Assembly (NCBI RefSeq): GCF_000764305.2
Contig: NW_025939085.1
Coordinates: forward strand, 62,001 to 126,000
Direction: 5' to 3'
DNA length: 64,000 nucleotides
Source: Hyalella azteca
Taxonomy: Eukaryota; Arthropoda; Malacostraca; Amphipoda; Hyalellidae
The number at the start of each line of letters is the position of its first letter. Within the stretch, counting starts at the first letter, position 1. The notes below the pieces were generated by a model. It worked only from the letters and a program-made list of their open reading frames with translations. It searched no databases and was not told where the DNA came from. Made by a program: the position numbers and the translations under genes. Positions 13,130-26,440 of the stretch are shown piece after piece.

Positions 13130-13430
13130 CGGCACTGAAGAAATAGGCCCATGGCCTGTTGCCGATTCTTGTATTTTTCGTGACTTGATTCACAAGGGAT
13201 CTGGCCTTTGGAACCCGATCTTTCCATAACTGACGATTGATTGAGATAGCTGCTGGACTTATTGCCTGCTCCGTAATTTGCTAGGCATTTTAAGACTGAA
13301 CATATGCTCCTGCATAGCTTCGTCTAGTCTGTTCTTGAAGGCGTTCATACTCGGAGCTTCAACGATGCTATCAGGGAGACTTTTCCACATATCGTTCCAC
13401 CACATAATGAAATTAATCTCGTGGGTTACA
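13130..13430 (-). mobile_element. LINE-like (non-LTR) retrotransposon 3' end, copy A
   Basis: On the minus strand, 13430-13259 translates to a peptide with W-N-D-M-W-K-S-L-P-D and then V-E-A-P-S-M-N-A-F-K-N-R-L-D, ending at a TAA. This is the hallmark end of many invertebrate non-LTR reverse-transcriptase ORFs (W-N-x-L-P-x-x-V-V-x-A-x-S-x-N-x-F-K-x-R-L-D). The 130 bases after the stop are shared with copy B at 18.7 kb. The 5' part is missing. Confidence 0.7.
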
Positions 13431-13800
13431 AGAGTATACTATTCCTATTTATTCTGCAGGCTTCTGTGTCATTTATTCAGTTAGCCCGCCGACTGATATT
13501 TTCACAGCGAGGCTTCAACACGATCTCTTTATACATACCTATAATATCGCCAATTTTTATAGATAACCTACAACGTAATCCAAATATTCCTATTACTAGA
13601 AATAAAATCTGCTATTAACTTCAATGAAATTACCGATAACAAAAATAAATTATGTTAATGGATAATTATTAATGAACTTCTCGTCGGACAAGAATTAATG
13701 AGAAGGAAATGGGAAACGCGGACGCCGAGGTTGGCTTGGTTTAAGCCCGGCGGCTAAGCTGGAGTGCGTAGGGCTTCCTGCTGTAGAGGCTACGTACATG

Positions 13801-13839
13801 TACGTGAGATACGTGTACGTCATACACGTATCCCACGTA
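13801..13839. repeat. Inverted repeat (16-bp arms, 7-base loop)
   Basis: TACGTGAGATACGTGT (13801-13816) pairs with ACACGTATCCCACGTA (13824-13839) with one wobble or mismatch. The arms are rich in ACGTG/CACGT cores. Flanking GTACATG words on both sides extend the symmetry loosely. Confidence 0.8.
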
Positions 13840-16370
13840 ACAGCTCTCGTACATGTTTTCTATCTATTGCTATCTTGGCAACATAGAGTATATCAAGATT
13901 AATGTCGCGTCCTATTATTAAACGTTTTGAACGTGGCCGAAAATTCGGATACTCGTCATTCTCCGGCTTTCATTTCTTCATGGATGAAATTATTTTTCAT
14001 ATAAATGGTATAAATTTCTAAAACTTAAATTAATAATTTAATAACCTAAGGGCACATACATGAAAAAAAGATTATCGTGACTCTCAATTTTGAGGTCAAA
14101 CCGTCAAAGTATAACTACTTGGGATTCCTGTATACCTTTCTGTGACTTAGTTTTATTTAGAGTTCGGATAGTATGATTAAACGATATTAATTTTCCAAAG
14201 ATGGTCTGAGGCCGTCGGGTGCCTGACCAGCAAAAGATTTACTATGACATGACACTGCAGTCTTAGTTCCGTTACAGTTCAGCAGAATCAAGATCAGCTT
14301 TTGCACAAGAACTGGTTCGGCCTAAACCTTCCATCACGACGCAGCTCGCAACACACATGCTATGTTCAAGACCTCGGGTTTGAACATAACATTTGACTCA
14401 AACAAGAAGTTTGAGTCAAAACATAAGTGCATATTGCAGTTCAAATTCGTGACCACCTGCTGAACTCTTTTCAAAATCATTTGGGAATCAGTGATAACAT
14501 AACATCCAATATTAGGCCGCCACTCATTTTATTTCTGCAATTTTTCAGCGAAAGCTTTTGGCATTCATTGCGTGTCTTCTTAAGATATTTTTCACGAGTA
14601 CAGCATCTAGGAGAGATAAAATGTTCACACCTCATTCACTGCGCACTGCCGGTGACTTTTAATTTCCACGACTGAAATATTCATTTTCAGGTACACTTAT
14701 TTAAAGTATTTTTTGAGAAAAATTTGTAATTAATTGTAGTTACTTTTTCTTTTGAGAAAATTTTTAATGAATTTTAGTAATTTTTTCTTTTGAGAAAAAA
14801 TTTAGACAGATAGGCAGCTAAAAAGTGAAGAAGTTGAAGAAGAAATAGAAGCAGACAAAGCTGGTTCATGCAATCATCCGTCAGCAAACAGTTCATGCAA
14901 TTTTAAAGCAGGCATTCGCGATCAATTGGCGTAAAAGCCTCTGAGCATGTCGGTGTGTTTCTCCGACACCCGTCGTGATGTGCGGTGAAATCCTTCAATC
15001 CATCCTGCAAAATTGATTTGAGTTCGTGTCTTGGAACACTTACAAGATTATAGAGGAATAATGAAGAAGTCTTTGAACTAGTTTGGTTCGAATTCAACTT
15101 AACATTGTTTTTGTGGGGAGCATATGTTATTTAGAAAATATTTTTAGGTTAGAGAGCAATAGTTCACTGAATATATAAAATGTATCCTAAAATCATGTGG
15201 CAACCTATAATGGCACGAACGGGCTACTTTATCCAAAGAACTAATTTAGAACAAAGTTCAGCATTAGACGGAATTCATGCACAAACCCTTCTTTTGTTTC
15301 ATTATGAAATGTTCATAAAAATCATCATTATTGTATCGTTAGTATTGTACGTTCATCATTATATACCTGGGGACAGTGTGGTCGACAGACTCAAAAGGAG
15401 CTACATAGCATGATAAAAAAGTTTAATACAAAATTTGAAATTATTTTTAAAAATATATTTCAAGTAAAATTGTTCGTAAGTTTCCAAAATTAAAATACAA
15501 AACTACTATATAATAACGTACAGATCATTCTTTATAAGAACAAAGCAATAATAGAAGAAGATCAGAAGAAATACAAAGAAAGGTGTAAAAAGTTCCCGGT
15601 TTTTCATCCCCAGTAATAATGCTCGACAAATTAAATTTATTTCTCGAGTCTAATAATGCGTTTTAAAATCTGCAGACCAAGGAAATTTTGGCCTAGGTAT
15701 GGTTCTTTGACTGTCAAATTGTATAGTGCTATAGCGCCTAATTTTCTTGCCCAGTCCACGCCACCATATATGGCCTGAGGGCTAACATACATTCGTCAAT
15801 ACTTCGATTGTGGCGTGGAAGCTCAGGCGTTCACCCAAGCCGGTGCCACCGATGAACATACAAACTCTTCATTCGCTGGCAGTTTCATCATGTGATGTCT
15901 CAGAGTGAATCATATTTGAGGTTCCATCATCCAACGAATGAGAGGTCGATCAATATCCACACAACAATATCCACATAACAAGAAGCTAATAAATAAAACT
16001 AATTCTCTGGTCTTTAACAAAACTTGCTTAAGAGAAGAAATTCTGCCAGCCTATACTAATATACATAAACAAACCTAAACAAAGGCAGCACTGCAGTGCT
16101 ACGCGTCCATGTTGCACTCACGCACAAACATATACGAGACAGAGGATGAGCACAAATAAATACAATTAAAGGATAAAAACTACAAATTTTTACCATATTT
16201 ATCGTAATTCTTGTAAAGTTGTCTCTACTAGACGATTTTACTGACGATATGATAAATAAGCTAGGAGAAAGATTGATATTTTTAAAATGTTATATTTATG
16301 TATAGCCCTCCAAACGCTACCACCAGACATCTGACGCTGAACCAATGTTGTACTAAACACAATTTCGCTG
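13840..16370. other. No gene seen
   Basis: AT-rich. A two-to-three-copy TTTTGAGAAAA-containing repeat of about 45 bp is visible at about 14708-14805. Confidence 0.5.
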
Positions 16371-16590
16371 AAAAAAACGTTAATAAAAATTTGTTTTTAC
16401 TTCATTTGACTAGTGGGAAGTAAAAAACGTAAAAAAACGTTGTTTTAACGTCATTTGACTGACGGGCAGGAAAAACGTAATAAAACTTTTGTTTTAACGT
16501 CACTTGACTGGTGGGCATTAAAAAACGTTAATAAAACGTTGTTGACACTACTACGTTGTTGACACTACTTTCCCACCGTTGACAGGTGGG
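16371..16590 (+). repeat. Diverged tandem repeat of about 50 bp (3-4 copies)
   Basis: Units share AAAAAACGTTAATAAAA, then a GTTTTAACGTCATTTGACT-like segment and GTGGGCA. The array ends in a duplicated ACGTTGTTGACACTACT and a short inverted CCCACCGTTGACAGGTGGG. Confidence 0.75.
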
Positions 16591-18564
16591 AAAGTAGCTC
16601 GCCAGATCGCGTGCCCGCATCACATACCAGAGTGGGACGAATGCCACGTAGCGCTTGTCACACGTCGGAAATTCATTTATAACTCTTTTGGCTTAGGAAA
16701 CTTAGACGGTAGTAATTCTTTGTTTCTTATTCCAAAAGATCAAGAAGTAATTTCTAGGAGTTTAATTAAGCCGTAATTTTCTACAAGATCAATTAGTAGC
16801 TATGGTAAATTACGACAGTAATCGTAATTCTAAATCAATACACTAATATATTTCTGTACCTTATTTGCGTGCATAGTATTTATGCGTCGTCACTGGCAAC
16901 GTCGCAATGTTAGGATCTGAATGCAATTAATTACTTGAATCATTACTTTACCATGACAAAGATTTAGGGCGGAATATGCGAAAGATGAGAGACAAGGCTG
17001 CGGAAAGTCAAAAAAAGTTGTTACAAAATTACGTGGGTGCCATTTGCAACATGAGAGTTAACAAGCAAATTCAAACGCAGGGTTTCTGCTCAGTGAATCT
17101 TCATAAAAAACAGCCTTTATGTCAGTATGGATTAAAGTTTGCGTAGTAGAGTCGTGTGGAAATTTAATATTCACGCTATATAGATATACGGTATTAGTAT
17201 AGTGTTCTTTGAATGTATATTTCTGACGTGACCGTATATATGTATAGGCAGATGTTCTTGCAGGATGACCGTGACGATCGAGGGAAGGAACACTTGTGCC
17301 CCAAGTCTTAGGACTTTTGCAAGTGTGTGCGAAATACTGTCCAGAAAATCGATTTAGGGAAGGCAATAAAACAAAATTGTTGTCTGATGAGGGTAGTGCC
17401 CTGTGAAATCAATATTGCTTTATCTCAGTCCGGTTTTATATATAAGCGTGATAAAGGTGGCCAAATAAAGCCAGATGATCAGACGCCGGCGATGCGGTGA
17501 AAATTGTTACCAGAGCAAAGGATCGAAGCATTGAGCGTAAATACAGGCAATATTGACTAAAACTCTTTAATGATTGCGACAAGTCTTGCACGGATCAAAA
17601 ATATGAAATGAGGCCCACAACAATTGATGGCATTAATCACTCATCAAGCACAAGCAATACAATAAAGGATGATAATATTTTTCATATTCTTTCCGTAAGC
17701 CTATACACCAAAGTCTTCTCAGGCCAGACTGTACGCAGGTCGGCATAGGCAAGACATTATATAGAGGCCTAAAAGAGCGCTCTGCATTTACACGAGCTTC
17801 ACGGACAGAGCGGTCGTCGTTCGTTGGTTGTGGCGTCGGATGACTTGTTAGAATGGGGGGAATGACTAGCGAAAAGAACCGCCACTTTCAATTAGGTTTG
17901 TGCTGGCTTCTGCTGCCCCTGGAGAGATGCATGGTCTTCGTCAAGCCTCTACAATGTCAGAGATAAAGGGGATTTGATGACCAAGAATTAAGATCACAGA
18001 GGGATACCTTCCATAATTTACAATAGAGTTGACGATGCTGAAGTTGAAATCTATACGAGACCGATTTATGAAACGAAACACTTTGTTAAGAGAGCTTTGT
18101 GCATAGGTCTGGATATGAATGAATGTTTTCTCTAGCAATAGTCATTCTATTACACACGGCACTGAGTAATCAAGCATCTGGACTACTATCTAGATACTAT
18201 CTACTATATGTTACACTGCAGTTATAGTGTAGTTAAGATGATAACAATAGGCATTAAATGGTGAAACAAGTTAGTTGAACATATAATCTGTCTTAATTTA
18301 TCAGGTATTGGCTTGATTATGCAAGGGGAACCACCACATCTCATTCGTGCAATCTGCAATTAAAAGATGTTATTTTTATAAAATAAATAGTTTGAAAAAC
18401 TCTTCAATTTAAATACTTTTGCCCCACAAATCAAATTTTCGGGGCCATTATTGTCTAAAAAACAGCAACAACGCAGCGGTACCGTGACACAAAATTATGA
18501 CAACAACGAGTCAATTTGGAGATAACATCTTGTGACAACAGCAATTCCGCTTTGTGATAGACGC
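16591..18564. other. No gene seen
   Basis: No recognisable ORF or repeat. Confidence 0.5.
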
Positions 18565-18675
18565 TTGTGATAACTACGTGTCAGTTTCGTGGTAGAAACT
18601 AGTGATAACAACGTCCGTGTTTAAAACTGACGACCCCATCGAAATTGAAGAAGGGATCAATCCAAAGAGACCAAC
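18565..18675 (+). repeat. 110-bp direct repeat, left copy
   Basis: Begins TTGTGATAACTACGTGTC and ends CCAAAGAGACCAA. It is about nine-tenths identical to 18856-18965. The two copies flank LINE-like fragment B. Confidence 0.85.
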
Positions 18676-18840
18676 CTGATGTGGCCTGTCGCCGATTCTT
18701 TTCCTTTTCGTGCCTTAATTGTTCATAGATCTAAACTCGTGTCATTTGACCGGATCTTTTCATGACTGACGATAGTTTGAAGTAGCTACTAGACTTCCAC
18801 CGGGTTCGATAAGGAGCTAGGCATTTCAAATCTGAACATA
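18668..18840 (-). mobile_element. LINE-like retrotransposon 3' end, copy B
   Basis: Clearly related along its length to copy A (13130-13310): shared ATGTTCAGA, GCCTAGC, ATCGTCAGT, AAAGATC, AATCGGC and ACAGGCC words occur in the same order on the minus strand. It keeps only the last few codons and the 3' non-coding tail. An A-run (minus strand) sits on its upstream side, at 18841-18852. Confidence 0.65.
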
Positions 18841-18855
18841 AATTTTTTTTTTGTG

Positions 18856-18965
18856 TTGTGATAACTACGTGTCAGTTTCGTGGTAGAAACTTGTGATAAC
18901 AACGTCCGTGTTTAAAACTGACGGCTCCACCTAAATTGCAGAACGGATCAATCCAAAGAGACCAA
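18856..18965 (+). repeat. 110-bp direct repeat, right copy
   Basis: Partner of 18565-18675, offset by 291 bp. Differences cluster in the middle (GACGGCTCCACC against GACGACCCCATC). Confidence 0.85.
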
Positions 18966-19218
18966 AGATTATGTGCCAGCTACAAACTAAAGAAACCAAC
19001 GTGTATGCCCCATGATGCCAATATTAAGTCCCACGATACAAACTAAAAACAACGAAAATTTCATCTCACAATAAAATTAACACAACGAATCTTGTCATAG
19101 TAACGTGACGGTAAAGTTGAACCAGTCAAAATAATAACAAAGGCTAACCTACGGAAAGGATTCTAAGTACATATTAAGTGTAAGAAAGTTAAAGCACGAG
19201 AAACTCGGCAATGCGTGT

Positions 19219-19332
19219 ACATGTGAATGTATAGAGAGTGACATGTGAATGTATAGAGAGTGACATGTGAATGTATAGAGAGTGACATGTGAATGTATAG
19301 AGAGTGACATGTGAATGTATATATAGAGAGTG
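19219..19332 (+). repeat. 22-bp minisatellite, 5 copies
   Basis: Four identical 22-bp units begin ACATGTGAATGTATAGAG. A fifth unit has a 4-bp ATAT insertion. The minus-strand ORF across it is repeat-derived. Confidence 0.95.
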
Positions 19333-20390
19333 ACACTGCGGTGAGTTCGATCGTTACCATGGCAATAGGCCTTCTAGATAGGAAAATGTGATGCAACATA
19401 AATAACAAAACCTATGGAATCACTTTTACACGTTACATTTCACAAGCACATACAAGGCAGCTTCATAAATGTCTTTTCATCAGATTATTGGTGCAAATAT
19501 GACGTGAAATTAAGGATTTTTATTTCCGCCCGACAAACTGTCGCTCATCTGCCACCAATGAATCGCTCCCAATGTCCAATACTCAAATAAAAATAATTAT
19601 TAGCGCACCAATGGAAAATAGGAGTCCTTTGGGCGCCTGTAACTTATGTTCGGGTACGGAATTAATAAGAGATTATGATTTTATAAAAAGGCTTTGATTT
19701 TTTAGGTTTTTGAAGATCATCCCGGGAAATCATTTGTTGACACGTTATTGCCTGTTAGTTAGGTTTTTAGTACATTATTTAGTACTTTATAAGATGGCAA
19801 TCGTACTACATTATCTATTTCTTTTACATTATTTTTTTGAGTGTTCCTCTTTGAAAAAATGGCGCTCCTTCCGCCCCGTAGCTTGTAAGGGCTCTTAAGA
19901 CGGCGATTACTCAACTGGCAATCAGCAAAACAATAAATGAATCATAACGATGTATTATTGTGTTTGACGTGCGAGTGATCATCAGAAAGGTGAACTTCGC
20001 TATTAAGAAATACATCACACTAACAGACGAAAAGATCGCTGGAATACTCCTATAAAACGAATACTAGCAACTTTAGGTAATGATTTTTATTTTTCTTAAA
20101 TATTTTTGGAAAAAACTGTTATCTAACATGCTGAATTGTGGTTCGTCATGATTCATGACGAACCGTCTGTCACTTGTGCAGCTGTATCCGACTGTTGGCA
20201 ACGACCCTTCAATTGACTGGTTATTTATCAAAGTCCTGAATACGATTCTCAACTGCATCAGGAATATTTCATTCGCATTATGGAAATTCTTCTACATATA
20301 TTTTGTCGATTTAACGAATTAGCAAATGTAAGGGAAGCTCGTACAACAGAAAAATTACCTCCGATAGTAATACCACATTTCCGCTGGAGT

Positions 20391-20740
20391 GTGAAATTCA
20401 TGATGATGGAATGTGAAATTTGTGATGCTAGAATGTCAAATTCATGGTGATGAAATGCGAAATTCATGATGATGGAATGTGAAATTCATAATGATGGAAT
20501 GTAAAATTCATGATGCTGGAATGTGACATTCGTGATGCTGTAATGTAAAATTCAAGATGCTGGAATGTGAAATTTGTGATGCTGGAATGTGAAATTCATG
20601 GTGATGGAATGCGAAATTCATGATGATGGAATGTGAAATTCATGATGATGAAATGTGAAATTTGTGATGCAGGAATGTGAAATTCATGGTGATGGAATGC
20701 GAAATTCATGATGATGGAATGTGAAATTCATGATGCTGGA
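20391..20740 (+). repeat. 22-bp satellite-like array, 16 copies, with 88-bp higher-order structure
   Basis: Sixteen units of GTGAAATTCATGATGATGGA plus AT. Variants (TTTGTGATGC, then CATGGTGATG, then GCGAAATT, then a plain unit) recur in a fixed order of four. That order is seen at units 2-5, 9-12 and 13-16, with units 6-8 diverged. Confidence 0.93.
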
Positions 20741-23700
20741 AATTGAATGCTTTCAATAGTTGATAGTATTTTCTAAGGTAGACCACATTGAATCTTTCAG
20801 CGATCACCTGTTGAAACTCTAATTGTGGTGTAGCACAAAATTTACGATCAAAGTTCATTCAAATAAAAGAGATGTAACTTAAATTTGTCGTGAATGAAGA
20901 AGTTTAATGGACGTGAAATGAATAGAGCTGCAAGTTTGATCATGCGATAATATGATCAAGTCCGCTCATTGATAATTGGCGTCATTCCGTGCATGCAGCG
21001 CACTCAAAATTGTATAAAAAAATCTGAAAATTTTCTGATAAAATTTTAAATAAAAAATTAGAAGAAACGCACAAACAAATCTTGAGTAAACTCCTCTCGA
21101 TTGCGCCAGTTATAGAGTTACGGATTACCGACATTAATTGATCGGAAGATAAAAATGCATAGGAGACTTGAATAATTTTCAAATCAAAATATAAATATTA
21201 TCAACGTTTATACCACGAATTTTCCACATTGTAATTGAGTTGCACGCGCAGGCAAGCATCAAAAACACGTAATCTACCATGAAGTAAAAAAAATTGTGCA
21301 CAAAGGTGCAGTAGAAACAAAAATTAATCAAGAAGATAAATGAGTACACAGATTACACGTGTCACGCAATAAAGCTGTGACGATATGGGACACGTGTACA
21401 AAACTGTACATCAGTGCGGTCTATACACAGGCAATGTGTACAGCACCACATGTTCCCAGGGTAACGCATAACTTTGCAGAAAGTTTTAATAACATTTCTT
21501 ACTCGCAAAAACTTAGGGAAACTTTCATAGACGTATCCAGTTATTTAATTGGCACAGAACTCTCGAAAATTCTCCTCATTATTTGTGCAGATTTAGCTTC
21601 ATCATATTTTGTACTCTGAAAATATTCGTCTAATTTTGTGTAAACCTAAAGAAAGGCTCCCACATTTCGAAATATATTCACTAACATTGAACTGATATTT
21701 CAATTGAATGATAATAGGTGCAGTTCCAAATACCCACTTCTCTACGCACTATCAAGTAACGGGTAAGAATCTTAAGAAAATAATAATATCTCACTTAATT
21801 TCTCCTATCAAATATAAGGAGATAAAGAGTGAATCTTGAACGTCTGTTTTTTTTACCCCACACTCAAGATTTTCACCCCACACTCTCAGTAAAGTAGAAG
21901 TCGATCAATTCAGGTTGACAGCTCCGAAGTCTCGGCTACAAGTGGAGGCGTTCATGGCAAGTGTTGTTTTACATCACGAGACGTGATCCTCTTCCCATAC
22001 TTCGCTCCTCGCATGCCACATCTTCCTTAGGTCTACACACAGACGCTACAGAAGCTCGTCACGTCTCAGTGCTTCTCGACCACCGACCAGGAAGTGGCAA
22101 GGCGTATTTATCAGCAATAATCAGAAGCAGGATTGACCAGACATGCGCTCCTCAACCGCAACGCAGATCAAACGCGACTATCATGAAATAATAATTTTTG
22201 CTGGTAGTAGGCATGTAATTATTCACAATTTTGACTCACTCGATGATTGCTATTCTTAAAGCGAATTATATTAATTTAGAGCTGCTTCACTATTTGTGAC
22301 CACTCGCAACCGTGATGAAATTGATTGCAATAGCCACAACGGAAGTTATTGAGGAACAAACAAAACTTCAAGTCTTCAAAACAAACAAACAAAAATCCAA
22401 GTCTTCAGCCATCAATAAATTTCAATAATATACAACGCGCGTTAATAATAACTTATTCATTCATCAGGATATGGATGAATAACTTTACCGAGTAGTTTAC
22501 TACACGCATTCATCTCATCCGGCTGCCCGTGTGCTTGAAACTCTCATCATCGAGCTCAGTCCATTTATTTATAGCCGTGTTCCTGCATCTTGGTGCGTAG
22601 TTTGCTTCATTTCAATGACGCATGAATGAAGCGAGGCGGGCTTCTTGTGCGTAGATATGCCATAGACGAGGCAATTAACCGCTCAAAAATGCAATTTAAG
22701 AACGAAAGTTTGCACAAAAGGATTCAAAAAAAGTCTTACACGTATGCAAATCTTGGTATAATCAGAGTGATTATTTGATTTTGCTGGAAGGAGGTTGAAG
22801 ATCGTCTCGATCGTTGCGGGAGAAGTGAAGCTAGTCTAGGTGCTTACATTCCCATATTTCATAAAAAAAGACAAATAGAAATTGTATGCAAATTGATATG
22901 TATTTGTTTATCAAGCAGCTAAGAAAATATGTATACTTATTATTTTTCAATGAATATTAATTATTTCTAATTTATCGATCCTGAAGAATTCATGTGTCGC
23001 GAGTAGAAACAGGAACATTAGCTCCGTGAACAGATGTAGCTCTTCGCACCAACCACGCCTGAGCATGGGCAGCAAAGGCTGGAAAATTGTGTCTCCGAAA
23101 ATATTGAAGTTTGCCCAGATTTAATGTTGAAATGCAGAAACTTATCTCAATATGCATAATATTTACTACCGACCAAATCTGTTCGACCAAAAAATTCCAG
23201 GAACTTTTCATCGTTCAAACATACCGCAAGGAAACATGATAGTTCTTAACCTGTGTCAATTTCATTTATTTGGAACAATTCATGGAAGTGATTCAAATAA
23301 TTAAATTGAAGTCGATGTAAAAAAATTGTTTAAAAATTAACCTAAGCTAGGAACCTTTCAGAATCTATACATGAATAGTTTACAGATGCACTGTGCTTTT
23401 ATTCTCATGGAAACTTAAATTCTGCAACGTCATATTGTTCACAATGAATGTAATTCTAAATGAAATAGAGAGCTGGGATGTATGAGGCCAGGTGGTTCAT
23501 ACACGCGCCCTCGCATGTTGTAAAACGAATTGACGCAGCTGAGGAAACGGTAGCACAGGTGTGCCTTAACACTAGACCGAGAGTGAAATTCTGGATTTCT
23601 GTGCTAGCATCCCATTCACTTTTCAAAACATTAAAAAATCTATTATGTAAGGGTTCTCAAAGACCTTTGCCATTCTTCCACCGGATGAGTGAGACTAGAA

Positions 23701-25984
23701 ATCGTTGAAAACGTACTTTTGAATCGGTCACTACAATACCAAATGATTATGATCAAGAATTTGGATTAAATCACTAGAAAATAGACATTAATTTTAAAAT
23801 ACGTGTACTTTAGTAAGGGTATAATGATTATTATTATTATTAAATAATAATGAAATATTGATTGGATGCGATGAAACCAAAAATGATCGTCGAAGAACAA
23901 AATATGTAAGTCCGGGGGCAAATGACTTGAATTGTCTTGTCCCAATTTTCTTCTTAACTCATACGTCGATCATTTTCAAAAATATTGGTTGGCTCATGTA
24001 ACGCCACCAAATAATAAGAAGCTTGTCACGGGAGTAACTACTTTGTACTAAAATTCCCCATTACTTGTATGTACCAGGTTTTTATCCTTCTCACGTATGA
24101 ATATGGCAGTAGATTCATTCAAAACCGAATACACGTGCTCAGTCTGGCTGACCCTGAGAGACACTATATACATGTATAAAAAAGAGTGTGACTGACGTAT
24201 AGACTGCAGCATTCAATGAGCAGTGGCGCTCACAAGTGTCACAAGCGAAGCCNACACAGAGCAAGTGATGAAATTCAAGAAGCTAAATGAAAATTCAAAG
24301 TTCATGCGACAAGAATAACTTAAACTTCAAGTTGGAATGACCACTGGCCTGATCATTCTAAATTCCATCAAATAGTCGATAATTACCATAGCTTCTGGCT
24401 TGATTGGAAATTTTTCAAGCAGATAAAAAGGATATTGTAGGACATTTTATCGTAGAACATTTTCTACGACTGTAGACGTCGTACTCTTGTCTTATTGGGA
24501 ATTAAAGGAGGTTTCCTAGGAAGCAAATCGTATAGGGTCAAGTGTGAATCAAAACAAAACAAGAGACCAGGAACAACATTTCCATTGCGGTGGTCTCAGT
24601 TAGAGGTCATAAAGCTTGTTTCTTGAGCAAGCAAGAGCTGACCAAGCCACCGGAAGACGCTGTTTACTAAACACGCCAGACCTGCGATCGCTTTACCTAT
24701 TGCAAGCACCGACACCACGACGCCACGTAGCGGTGCGAGGGCAAACGTTGTGCATTCCTGAGCTGGTGACTAAATATTGCAATCGCGATGTCCTCAATAA
24801 TTATTGGTGAGTTCATTAATTACATTATAGTATATCAGCGCGTTTAAATTACGTTTTAATTTGCGTGTGGCAGTATTAGTGTTCAATTGCATATTTAGTT
24901 TGCGACTTCATCTGCGGGTTGTAGTTTGTGTGAACATATGTGTGTTACAGCTTCAGTGTACATTAGCATATTGCCGCGAATATGTACACATAAAATTATA
25001 GTACGAGATGCGTTTGTTTATACAGTGCAGCTGATTTGTACATGAATAAATTGTCAATAAAGTGCTCATGAAATAGCTGCGGTCAAGAGTACAGTTTACG
25101 TGTATGTGCGCTGTAACTACGTAGAGTATAACCTGGTCAAGGTGCAGTCATGCACGCTCAATATAAACTTAATGAAACAATACATGAACGATATCAAGTT
25201 AGGGGATAGGGACAAAACTAATAATTGGGAAGCTGAGTAATGAATGAACCTGAGGAAAAAATACTGAGGCATGAATTAATAGTTTAAATGAGAACATTAT
25301 ATAGTAAAAGTAATTATAGTGTCCATTATAGTGCAAGCAAAATTTTTGAGTTACTTGCATGTCGGGTTAGTTCAGAGCTAGACGGAGTCTGTGAAAGAAC
25401 TTGGAAGTGAAAAATGATATTTCTTAGGAGTCAATATCTCTATGCGCATCATCATTTTAAACTTGGACATTATTAGTGACTTTATTATAAATTGAAACAT
25501 GTGCAACTCTTAATTTCGGAACTCTTAATGTCGGAATTTTTCGTACTTGACGATGATTGATATAAGTCTAATTGTGTTACTAAGGCAGTCAAATTGACAA
25601 CAAAAAATTAACAATCTGATAGATACCTGACAGACATGTAGTTGAGTATTCAGGCATTCAGAATTCTGATATTGCTTGACGGTTTGTACCTTGACTGAGC
25701 AGATCAATTACCGACTGCGTAATTATTTGTGATACGACACTTGCACATAGACATAACCTCGGACGCTGCATTGAATGTCTTAACTCTCAGCAACAGCTAC
25801 AACTTCGGGTAGCCTCATGAATATTGCGTATACATTTACACAGACACGTATAAACGTGTGCATGTATGTATGTATCACAAAACACGTCTACCCTCATGCA
25901 CCACATACAGGAAATCCCGTACTATAAAGTGAAGAGGACCAATAAGCGTCAACTCTATAAACAACGCATGTCGCTGGGGGGAGA
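20741..25984. other. No gene seen
   Basis: AT-rich. A single undetermined base (N) is at 24253. A 63-codon open stretch at 24616-24806 (plus) ends at a GTGAGT-like donor but matches nothing I recognise. Confidence 0.5.
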
Positions 25985-26440
25985 AGCTGAATCTTCAGCG
26001 CAAACAGAGCTGAATCGGTATCGTGTTTGATTCATGCTGAACAATAGCTGGTATCTGTAGCAGAACTGGAGACGCATTTGTAGCTGAAGCGATGGCTGGC
26101 GTAATTTTAGCTGAAATGAAGAGGCATTTGTAGCTGAATGCTTCAAAGTATTTTTAGCAGCAGTTTGGACGCATTTGTTGCTAATTTGCACACTGATTAT
26201 AGTAACTGCAGCTTGAGAGGTAGACTATTTTGTAACTGAGCTGGAGTCTCATGGGTAGCAGAATAAGAGACGTATTTGTGACTGAGTTGCAGACCCATTA
26301 TGAGCTGAATTAGTGAAACATTTTTAGCTGTAGGGGAGGCATGTGAGCAATCTGGAGTATGGCATTTGTGCCTGGAGGACTGGGATATTAGTGGCTGGAA
26401 GATTTACGCATTTGCAGCTGCTGGCTAAGAAACTAGCAGC
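25985..26440 (+). repeat. Highly degenerate repeat of about 30 bp
   Basis: Variants of GACGCATTTGTAGCTGAA recur roughly every 25-45 bp, with many indels. This looks like an old minisatellite. ORFs inside are repeat-derived. Confidence 0.55.
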
